From CAZNUM01 sp964539305 (GTDB lineage Bacteria; Fidelibacterota; Marinisomatia; Marinisomatales; TCS55), in assembly GCA_964539305.1 (NCBI GenBank), contig CAZIIM010000002.1, positions 1 to 64,000 of the forward strand: a stretch of DNA of 64,000 nucleotides, read 5' to 3'. Below the pieces are notes generated by a model. The model did no database searches, had not been told where the DNA came from, and worked only from the letters and a program-made list of their open reading frames with translations. The position numbers and the translations under genes were made by a program. Positions 26,938-34,365 of this stretch are shown here, one piece after another (the first letter of the stretch is position 1; each line of letters begins with the position of its first letter).

Positions 26938-27473
26938 ATTCCCTGATTTATCTCCCCGCTGGTCCGGAAGGATGGAATCTTGACCTGAACAAACAACCTA
27001 TTGGACCAAACCATTTCAGAAGCAGGAGTAAACCATTTTCATTTTTATGGCCCGAGACTATCAACCGGGAAAATATTTCCCCTCAGGTGTTTCGAATATT
27101 AAAGGACCGTCTAACCATCGATACAATATGGCTGGCGGATCAGGCCAGGGGAATAAAGTCCCCGGTGTACGTTTCCGACCACATTAACCGCAGTGGAATA
27201 AACTTTCTGGTTGGAAATACTTTTTCCGAGGATAGTCCAACCTTCCCCGATTCCAGTGGTATTTATTCATTACCGGAAGATCGGAGTGGCCGTGTTGTTG
27301 TATCTGTGGGGTCCGAGCGGTTTAACAAAGTTGAAAATATTAATACACACCCCCTCTGTGAATGGGTTGGTTCTATCGCTCCTGTATGGTCATATGTTGG
27401 TGTCAGGGTGATAGCCGTCGCTGCTCCTACTGGGATGGATATTTTATCGTTTTTGATTGATGAAATGAGATAA
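26934..27473 (+). CDS. Short purine-nucleoside-phosphorylase-like protein
   Basis: This 179-residue protein is not clearly assignable. Its middle contains VSDHINRSGINFLVGNTF and then FPDSSGIY. This closely resembles the DHINLTGQNPL...FPDMSDAY region of purine nucleoside phosphorylases (PNP/MTAP superfamily). It lacks the N-terminal GSGLG-type phosphate loop and is about 90 residues shorter than a full PNP. The C-terminal part (APTGMDILSFLIDEM) could be the last helix. It may be a diverged, possibly non-catalytic relative or a nucleosidase-like enzyme. It is translationally coupled to yggS (ATGA) and ends seven bases from convergent psuG, which also acts on a nucleoside. Confidence 0.55.
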   Translation: MNSLIYLPAGPEGWNLDLNKQPIGPNHFRSRSKPFSFLWPETINRENISPQVFRILKDRLTIDTIWLADQARGIKSPVYVSDHINRSGINFLVGNTFSEDSPTFPDSSGIYSLPEDRSGRVVVSVGSERFNKVENINTHPLCEWVGSIAPVWSYVGVRVIAVAAPTGMDILSFLIDEMR

Positions 27474-27480
27474 ACAAGAA

Positions 27481-28401
27481 TCAGGAACGTAGCACGCGGA
27501 TTGCTTTTGCGATCTGGGCGCCAAGCAGTACATTATTCAGCGCTAACGAAATATTCGCCTTTAAACTGGCACCTCCACTTAATTCTACAATCCGCTGCAG
27601 AAGGAAAGGGGTTAAATTTCTGCCCGTGATAGTTTTCTTTTCAGCCTCCTGAACCGCCTGATCAATATAGGCGCTAATTTCGCTTTCAGGAATTTCATCC
27701 TTTTCCGGTACAGGATTGGCCACCAGAAGGGCGCTCTTAAGGCCGCTTTTTTGGTGGTGAATGAACCAATGAGCAATTGCCTCCGGTGTGTTTACCGAGT
27801 ACCTTAATTCCAGTAAAGAAGAGCGGGAGTAGAAAGCCGGGAAACGGTGAACGCCATAACCAAGGACAGGGACACCGTATGTTTCCAGTTGCTCCAGTGT
27901 TTTAGGCAGGTCCAGTATGGCCTTGGCGCCAGCAGAAACAACCACCTGAGGAGTCTGGCTTAAAGTCGTTAAATCTTGTGAAATGTCCATGGTCTCAGAT
28001 GAATTCCGATGCACACCGCCAATTCCACCGGTGGCAAAAACAGGGATGTTAAAAGCATGGCTCAGATACATGGTGGCTGAAACGGTAGTAGCGCCGGTTT
28101 TTTGAAAGGCCAGCGCATAACTGATATCCCGCCGGGATATTTTTTCCACCATATCTGCATGCGCAATCCGATCCAATTCATTTTGGTTGAGCCCCAGGTG
28201 TATTTTTCCGTCAAGAATGGCGACAATGGCAGGTGTCACTCCATTTTCGTGAGCGGTTTGCAGCATTTTTTCGGCAAAAGACAGGTTTTCCGGATAAGGC
28301 ATCCCGTGGGCGATGATTGTAGATTCCAGAGCCAAAACAGGGGTGCGATTGTGGAGTGAATCCTCCACCTCTGCTTGAATAATAAATAAGTCCTTTTCCA
28401 T
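27481..28401 (-). CDS. psuG: Pseudouridine-5'-phosphate glycosidase
   Basis: PsuG splits pseudouridine 5'-phosphate into uracil and ribose 5-phosphate, salvaging the modified nucleoside from RNA turnover. The 306-residue protein has the family hallmarks ALESTIIAHGMPYPENL near the N-terminus, PAIVAILDGKIHLGL, FATGGIGGVHR (about 125), VVSAGAKAILDLPKTLE, and LETYGVPVLGYG. The kinase partner PsuK that normally supplies the phosphate ester is not nearby, so it may be elsewhere or the substrate may arrive already phosphorylated. Confidence 0.94.
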   Translation of the reverse strand: MEKDLFIIQAEVEDSLHNRTPVLALESTIIAHGMPYPENLSFAEKMLQTAHENGVTPAIVAILDGKIHLGLNQNELDRIAHADMVEKISRRDISYALAFQKTGATTVSATMYLSHAFNIPVFATGGIGGVHRNSSETMDISQDLTTLSQTPQVVVSAGAKAILDLPKTLEQLETYGVPVLGYGVHRFPAFYSRSSLLELRYSVNTPEAIAHWFIHHQKSGLKSALLVANPVPEKDEIPESEISAYIDQAVQEAEKKTITGRNLTPFLLQRIVELSGGASLKANISLALNNVLLGAQIAKAIRVLRS

Positions 28402-28486
28402 AAATGAATATAAGAATTTAAAACGTTGAGGAGGGTGAAAGGCCGGCGGATTCTTTTAGAATCATTGGTGTGTCATTAAAGGGATT

Positions 28487-29908
28487 ATGTTTAGTATAAA
28501 GAATCTGTACCACCCGGTCAACAGAAGAATATCCAGACAGATATTAGTTCTGGGCATTCCCGTTATTGTCAGTAATCTTAGTCGGACGGTCATGAATATG
28601 GCTGATGTGGCAATGGTGGGCCACCTGGGGCGGGAGGCGCTGGCTGCCACAGGAATGGGGTCAATGCTGGTTTGGATATTCTTGACGATGGCCATCGGTC
28701 TCCGAACAGCGACCCAGACCGTATCCTCCCGGCGATTGGGACAGAAAAAGTTTCAACAATGTGGTACTGCTATGCACAATGGCCACATATTAGCAGTAGG
28801 CATTATGGCGCCGATTACATTGCTTGGATTCTGGTTTTCCGATCGGTTTGTCCCTTTCTTTATCAACGATCCCGTTGTAACACCCTTGTGCATTTCTTAC
28901 ACCTCAATCGCATTTATTTCGATTTTTTTCTCATCAGTGGGCTTTGTATTCCAGGGATTTTTCACAGGTGTTGAACGAACGCGCGTCCATATGAAAGTGT
29001 CCGTCTCCGCCAATCTATTGAATGTCTATCTGAACGCGGGCCTGATCTATGGATCGTCGGGGCTTCATGAAATTCTATCCAAGTTTAACCTTTCTTGGCT
29101 GGATTGGCTGTGGGGTTGGATGGAGTTTCCAGCAATGGGTGTTGAGGGAGCAGCCTTGGCCACCTTGATTGCATCCGGCTGGTTGATGCTGCATTATGTT
29201 TTCTATTTGTTTGGGTCGGAGTTCAGGAAAAAGTTCGGCGTGTTCCGTTTCACTGTGGATTCTGCCATGATGGTACGACAACTGCAACTGGCCCTACCGC
29301 AAGGCATACAGGAAGTTATTGTCACCGCCGGTTATGCCATGTTCTTCAAGATTGCCGGTTTAATCAGCATCACTGCTCTGGCGGCAACGGAGGTCGTCTT
29401 TACCATTCTTCAGGCTTCATTCATGCCCGGTATCGGCATTGGTCAGGCCTGTGCCACCATGGTGGGCAAATACCTGGGAGAAGGAAAACCTGACCGCGCA
29501 GAAGAAAGTATTGTTGAAGCCGTTCGCCTCTCATTATGGTTTATGGGATCTGTTGGGCTGATTTTTCTTGCAATACCCCATTTGATTTTGACGGTGTTTA
29601 CTGAGGATACAGGGGTCGTCAGTCACGGAACCATGGCCCTTCGACTGGCGGGGCTGATTCAGTTTGTAGATGCCATCGGCCTCACCTTGTGGTTTGCCCT
29701 TTCAGGCGCTGGAAATACAACGTTTCCGGCGGTACTGGAAACGGTCGTTGTATGGGGTTTTCTTCTACCGGTGAGTTATTTGACAGGTGTGGTGCTCGGG
29801 TATGGATTCCTGGGACCGTGGGTGGCGTTTGGGATTGAAGTGATTGTCTTTGCCGGCGTAATGACCTGGAAAATCAGCCAGGGAGACTGGAAAAAGATTG
29901 TTGTTTAA
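28487..29908 (+). CDS. MATE-family multidrug/metabolite efflux transporter
   Basis: The 473-residue integral membrane protein has about 12 predicted helices in two similar halves and a DinF/NorM-type start (ILVLGIPVIVSNLSRTVMNM, then DVAMVGHLGREALAA). MATE proteins export cationic drugs or metabolites using sodium or proton gradients. Substrate cannot be predicted. It is divergent from psuG across 85 bases, which include a small GATTCT/AGAATC hairpin (28449-28463), and convergent with the next gene with six bases between them. Confidence 0.92.
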   Translation: MFSIKNLYHPVNRRISRQILVLGIPVIVSNLSRTVMNMADVAMVGHLGREALAATGMGSMLVWIFLTMAIGLRTATQTVSSRRLGQKKFQQCGTAMHNGHILAVGIMAPITLLGFWFSDRFVPFFINDPVVTPLCISYTSIAFISIFFSSVGFVFQGFFTGVERTRVHMKVSVSANLLNVYLNAGLIYGSSGLHEILSKFNLSWLDWLWGWMEFPAMGVEGAALATLIASGWLMLHYVFYLFGSEFRKKFGVFRFTVDSAMMVRQLQLALPQGIQEVIVTAGYAMFFKIAGLISITALAATEVVFTILQASFMPGIGIGQACATMVGKYLGEGKPDRAEESIVEAVRLSLWFMGSVGLIFLAIPHLILTVFTEDTGVVSHGTMALRLAGLIQFVDAIGLTLWFALSGAGNTTFPAVLETVVVWGFLLPVSYLTGVVLGYGFLGPWVAFGIEVIVFAGVMTWKISQGDWKKIVV

Positions 29909-29914
29909 AGCGGC

Positions 29915-30517
29915 TTAAATTTCACCCGCACCAATGGAGGTGTGGCTTGCGTCTACCCACTCCCCGATAAAAGCATGTGCCTTCCGCAGGGTTTCAAGCG
30001 GACAAACCAAAATAACCATGTCCTGGGTTTCACCCATTCGATCCACCAGATAATCGGGAATAAGTCCACCCACTTTAAAACCTAGTTCTTCAAACAGAGC
30101 AATGGTGTTTACCTGCGGGCGCATTAGTTTTGTCACAATTCGATTTAATTTATTTTCATTAGCGACGTGGTACAGGTCCCAGGCCAGAAGGTGTCCTACA
30201 CCCAGGTTTCTGTAATCTTTCCCAATAACCAAGCGAAGGTGTCCTGTTCCGCCGCGCCACTCCTCCGTTAAAATTTCAAGGGATCCGTCAGCAATGATTT
30301 TGCCATCAAGCTCCACCACCCGGCGGACTATTTTTCCGCTCAAGGCCTGTTGAATTCGTTCTTCGATGTGCTGTCTGCTGGTAACGTCGCTCCGCAAATA
30401 CCGCCGCTCATTATCAGGGATGGATAGGAAAAACTGGAGGGAAGTTTCCACGTCATCGGAGGTTAAATCGCGAACAATGACAGAGGTTTTATCTTTAAGT
30501 GTATAGGTTGTTTTCAT
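29915..30517 (-). CDS. GNAT-family N-acetyltransferase
   Basis: This is a 200-residue GNAT-fold protein. The acetyl-CoA binding motif appears as LVIGKDYRNLGVGHLLAWDL (about 95-114), followed by the typical VNTIALFEELGFKVGG segment. The N-terminal VIVRDLTSDDVETSLQFF matches GNAT proteins annotated as acyl-CoA N-acyltransferases. The acceptor is unknown. It is divergent from the pyruvate:ferredoxin oxidoreductase gene and could be a protein acetyltransferase affecting metabolism, but that is speculation. Confidence 0.85.
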   Translation of the reverse strand: MKTTYTLKDKTSVIVRDLTSDDVETSLQFFLSIPDNERRYLRSDVTSRQHIEERIQQALSGKIVRRVVELDGKIIADGSLEILTEEWRGGTGHLRLVIGKDYRNLGVGHLLAWDLYHVANENKLNRIVTKLMRPQVNTIALFEELGFKVGGLIPDYLVDRMGETQDMVILVCPLETLRKAHAFIGEWVDASHTSIGAGEI

Positions 30518-30675
30518 AATAAATCACCCCAGTTAATCATCGGTTTTAGTTCCGTTATCCGCTAGGAAATTTAAGCGTTGTTTTTGTAAGCGGAAGTTAT
30601 TTTATCTAAAGCAGTTTTGTATTTAGGAAGCGTTTTTTATTGGTAACTTCAGGGTCAATTATTTTAGGGAAAATT

Positions 30676-32640
30676 ATGAAAAAGCGATCAGTTAAGTATC
30701 CTGGGCTCAGGGCAACCTCCGATGGGGCCGGGATCATTGTATGGGTGGAAACCCACATTTCACAGGGAGCTTGTGCCTACCCGATTACATCCTCCACAAC
30801 AATGGGTTCCGGTTATCAGTCGGTTGTATCCAATGGTGGAAAAAATATTTGGAATGAGCGGTTGGCTTTCCTGGAGCTGGAATCGGAACACAGTTCCGCC
30901 ACGACTTGTGAGGGGTTTGCATTAGCTGGCGGACGCGTCACTAATTTTACCTCTGGTCAGGGCCTGGTCCTGATGAAAGAAGTTTTGTACACCATTTCAG
31001 GGAAACGATTACCGGTTGTGTTTCATATTGGCTCTAGGGCGCTTACGTCTCAATCCTTGAATGTACATGCGGGCCACGATGACGTCATGGCTGTTTCCGA
31101 TTGCGGCTGGGGAATGCTGTTTGCCCGAAATGCCCAGGAGACGGGGGACCTGGCCCTGATTGCCCGCCGAGCAGCAGAAGACTCGCATACGCCATTCCTG
31201 AATATTATGGACGGCTTTTTAACCACCCACACCATTGAAAACGTTCAGCTGCCTGAGCCCGATTTAATGGCAGAATTTGTTTCAGCGCCCCAGAAAAAAC
31301 TGGTGAACTTTATGGATCCTTATCACCCGGTCATGTCCGGTGTTGTCCAGAATCAGGACTCCTATATGAAAGGTAAAATTGCCCAACGGTACTATACTGA
31401 TCAGGTGGAAATTCATCTGCAAAACGCTATGGATACGTATTATGAACTCACGGGTCGTCGTTACAATCTGGTAGATACCTATAAAATGGAAGATGCGGAG
31501 TGGGCAGTTGTGGGGATGGGCAGCATGATTGAAACAGCAGAGGCTGTAGCGGATTACCTGAGAGAAACAGAAGGTATCAAGGTTGGGGTCGTCCACGTTA
31601 CCTCCTTCAGGCCTTTTCCGGGAAAGCAGGTTGTGGAAGCGCTTCAAAAGGTAAAAGGTTTTTCCGTGTTGGAGCGGATGGACAATCCACTGGCAGAAAG
31701 CAATCCCCTCACATTGGAGATCAAGGCTGCGTTTGCAGATTTTGCCACTGAAAAAAATGGATCCATATCCTTCCCGAAAATTTTCTCTGGTACGGCGGGA
31801 CTGGGATCGCGTGATGTACGGCCTGCAGATATCATCGCTGTAGTGGATAATATGGTGGAGAACGGAAAGAAGTTTTTCAGTCTTGGAATTGATCACGAAC
31901 TGTCCTTGAAGCCGACGAAAAATCCTGATATTCGGCCGGCCGGGACGTTTTCCATGCGGGGTCATTCCGTGGGCGGCTATGGAAGTGTGACCACCAATAA
32001 AATTATTGCCACCATCGTGGAAGATTTGTTTGACCTGTATGTTCAGGCCTATCCGAAATACGGTTCGGAAAAGAAGGGGCTTCCCACCACTTACTACCTT
32101 ACGGTCAGTCCCCAAAAAGTCAGAACACACAATGAGCTGGAGTTTGTGGACTTTGTTCCCTTAAATGATGTGAATGCTTTTAACCTGGCAAACCCCCTGA
32201 AAGGGCTTCAAAACGAAGGTATGATCTTTATTCAGACCCCCAAAACCGACCCAAAGGATATTTGGAACGATATTCCCCGGTGGGCCCAAAAGGATATTCG
32301 CGACAAAGATATTCGCATTTTTGCTTTAGACACAGTCAAGATTGCCAAGGAAGTCTCGAGCCGGGCAGATCTAGTGCAGAGGATGCAGGGGATTGTGCTG
32401 CTGGGGATTTTCCTGAAAATCACTCCCTTTATCCGCGAATCAGGAATTACGGATTCCCAACTCATGGAAGGTGTGGAACGTTCTCTTCGAAAGTACTTTG
32501 GAAAGCGGGGCGAACAGGTCGTCCAGGATAATTTAAATGCGGTTCGTCGGGGATACACGGAGGTGTTTGAAGTCCCCCTTGAAGCCGTGAAGGCCAAGCA
32601 GGCAACCTCGATAAAGCTAAAAAATGAGGTAACAGCATGA
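30676..32640 (+). CDS. 2-oxoacid (pyruvate):ferredoxin oxidoreductase, alpha/gamma fused subunit
   Basis: The 654-residue protein corresponds to the N-terminal two-thirds of NifJ-type pyruvate:ferredoxin oxidoreductase. Domain I includes GACAYPITSSTTMG and FTSGQGLVLMKEVLYTISGK, with LNIMDGFLTTHTIE. Domain II includes VGMGSMIETAEAVADYL. The gamma domain includes MRGHSVGGYGSVTTNKI. Such enzymes decarboxylate pyruvate to acetyl-CoA, reducing ferredoxin, or run in reverse. I start at ATG 30676, which has AGGGA six bases upstream, not at an in-frame start 36 bases earlier. The partner beta gene overlaps by ATGA. The substrate is pyruvate by similarity only. Confidence 0.88.
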   Translation: MKKRSVKYPGLRATSDGAGIIVWVETHISQGACAYPITSSTTMGSGYQSVVSNGGKNIWNERLAFLELESEHSSATTCEGFALAGGRVTNFTSGQGLVLMKEVLYTISGKRLPVVFHIGSRALTSQSLNVHAGHDDVMAVSDCGWGMLFARNAQETGDLALIARRAAEDSHTPFLNIMDGFLTTHTIENVQLPEPDLMAEFVSAPQKKLVNFMDPYHPVMSGVVQNQDSYMKGKIAQRYYTDQVEIHLQNAMDTYYELTGRRYNLVDTYKMEDAEWAVVGMGSMIETAEAVADYLRETEGIKVGVVHVTSFRPFPGKQVVEALQKVKGFSVLERMDNPLAESNPLTLEIKAAFADFATEKNGSISFPKIFSGTAGLGSRDVRPADIIAVVDNMVENGKKFFSLGIDHELSLKPTKNPDIRPAGTFSMRGHSVGGYGSVTTNKIIATIVEDLFDLYVQAYPKYGSEKKGLPTTYYLTVSPQKVRTHNELEFVDFVPLNDVNAFNLANPLKGLQNEGMIFIQTPKTDPKDIWNDIPRWAQKDIRDKDIRIFALDTVKIAKEVSSRADLVQRMQGIVLLGIFLKITPFIRESGITDSQLMEGVERSLRKYFGKRGEQVVQDNLNAVRRGYTEVFEVPLEAVKAKQATSIKLKNEVTA

Positions 32641-34223
32641 ATGAGGAAAAATTTTCTGAAATGAACAAAACCACAGCCTGGGACATCCTGGATGTTGCTG
32701 ATTTTAATGACCGGGTTGTTGGGGCTTACAACGACGGGTCGGCAGAAGAAGGGCTTCCGGCAGACCTAACCACAGCCCGGAGCCTGATCCCTGCCGGGAC
32801 AGGGGCACTGCGCGATTTCAGTTATATTGCACCCGATATCCCTGAGTTTATTACTGAGAACTGCGTTGCCTGTATGGAATGCGTTACGGAATGTCCTGAC
32901 ACGGCAATTTTGGGGAAAGCAATACCGGAGTCGGAATTGAAAGCGCACCTTGAAAAGCTGGAATCAGGTGAATTAAAAGGGTGGATATCCAAACAGTGGG
33001 CAGAAACCAATAAGTTTAGCAAGGTGCCAGCAAAACAGGGAAAGGAGCCGGCCCTCTTTGGAATTTTTATTGACCCGACAAAATGCAAGGGCTGTGCCGA
33101 ATGTGTGGAAGCGTGCGGAGATCATAATGCTCTGAAAATGATCACCAAGGTGGACGATACCATTCCGCGCTATCAGAAAGCGTTTGACTTCTTTAAAGAA
33201 GTGGGACCAACCCCGAAGGAATATATTAACGATCGCGTGTTGGTGGATATGATGCTGGCGGAGGGTTCCCTCCTCTACACCGGCGGTGCCGGTTCCTGCA
33301 TGGGGTGTGGCGAAGGAAGTGCCCTGAGAATGATGCTGGCCGCCACCGGATTTGTCTACGGCGCAGAGAGTATAGGGCTTGTCGCAGCCACCGGCTGTAA
33401 CACAGTTTATGGATCCACCTACCCCTACAACCCGTTTTTAGTTCCCTGGACCAACTCATTGTTCGAAAACGTGGCTGCCGATGCCATGGGTATCCGGATC
33501 CGCTGGAATCAACTGGGCTGGCACTCCAAGAAATTATGGGCCATTGGCGGTGATGGAGCCATGCTGGACATCGGGTTTCAATCGTTATCGCGCCTGCTGG
33601 CCTCCGGTCTGGATGTGAATGTTCTTATTCTGGACACCCAGGTTTATTCCAACACGGGCGGTCAAACATCTACCGCCTCCTTTGTTGGACAGGATGCCAA
33701 AATGTCTATGATCGGAAATACTGTTTTCGGAAAAACAGAACGACGGAAAGAGATTGCCAACCTTTCAATGATGCACCCGGAAGTTTTTGTGGCACAAACC
33801 ACCCCGGCTCATGTTAATCATTTTTACAAGGCAATTATTGCTGCTAATGAATACCCGGGCCCGGCTGTTATCAATGTGTACACTACGTGCCAACCAGAAC
33901 ATGGTGTAGCCGATGATTTAGCCGTTCATCAGGCCAAACTGGCAGCTGATAGCAGAACCTTTCCAATTTTCATCTATGACCCTACCAAGGGCGAACGGAT
34001 GTCGGAGCGGTTGTCGCTTCAGGGAAATCCGGCGAAAAACAAGGACTGGTACGAGAATCCCAAAACAGGTGAACAGATTGATTTCATCTACTTTGCCAGA
34101 ACGGAAGGTCGGTTTGCCAAACATTTTGATAAGGACGGAAACCCTGACGATACCCTCTACAAATCTCAGGAGGATCGCCTGAAAAACTGGCACTTACTCC
34201 AAGAGTTGGCAGGCATCCGGTAA
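32637..34223 (+). CDS. 2-oxoacid (pyruvate):ferredoxin oxidoreductase, ferredoxin/TPP beta subunit
   Basis: The 528-residue protein supplies the rest of the NifJ-like enzyme. Two 4Fe-4S motifs are seen: NCVACMECVTECPD near residue 80 and KCKGCAECVEACGD near 150. A thiamine-pyrophosphate domain follows with GAGSCMGCGEGSALRMML, the third cluster cysteines, ATGCNTVYGSTYPYNP, GGDGAMLDIGFQSL and DTQVYSNTGGQTS. It is coupled to the alpha/gamma gene by ATGA overlap, so together they form a two-subunit enzyme. The split falls just before the ferredoxin domain. Confidence 0.9.
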   Translation: MNEEKFSEMNKTTAWDILDVADFNDRVVGAYNDGSAEEGLPADLTTARSLIPAGTGALRDFSYIAPDIPEFITENCVACMECVTECPDTAILGKAIPESELKAHLEKLESGELKGWISKQWAETNKFSKVPAKQGKEPALFGIFIDPTKCKGCAECVEACGDHNALKMITKVDDTIPRYQKAFDFFKEVGPTPKEYINDRVLVDMMLAEGSLLYTGGAGSCMGCGEGSALRMMLAATGFVYGAESIGLVAATGCNTVYGSTYPYNPFLVPWTNSLFENVAADAMGIRIRWNQLGWHSKKLWAIGGDGAMLDIGFQSLSRLLASGLDVNVLILDTQVYSNTGGQTSTASFVGQDAKMSMIGNTVFGKTERRKEIANLSMMHPEVFVAQTTPAHVNHFYKAIIAANEYPGPAVINVYTTCQPEHGVADDLAVHQAKLAADSRTFPIFIYDPTKGERMSERLSLQGNPAKNKDWYENPKTGEQIDFIYFARTEGRFAKHFDKDGNPDDTLYKSQEDRLKNWHLLQELAGIR

Positions 34224-34319
34224 CTCACCCGTTGTTCGAAGAAGGTTGCCGGCTCATAACGGGGCCATTTACTCATGATCTGATCGATGAAAACACTGGA
34301 AGGTCAGATACCAGAACTG

Positions 34320-34341
34320 TTACTTTCTTAAAGTAATTTTT
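34320..34341 (+). terminator. AT-rich hairpin with T run after the oxidoreductase operon
   Basis: TTACTTT-CTT-AAAGTAA forms a perfect 7-bp stem followed by five T residues. It lies about 100 bases after the beta-subunit stop and 25 bases before the next start. The stem is AT-rich, so efficiency is doubtful. Confidence 0.4.
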
Positions 34342-34365
34342 CAGTGAACCAACGGGGAAAGTACC

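Noticed and set aside
31282..32130. 282-codon open frame antisense to the oxidoreductase alpha/gamma gene
   Set aside because: It lies wholly opposite a gene with clear family motifs and has no recognisable protein features of its own.
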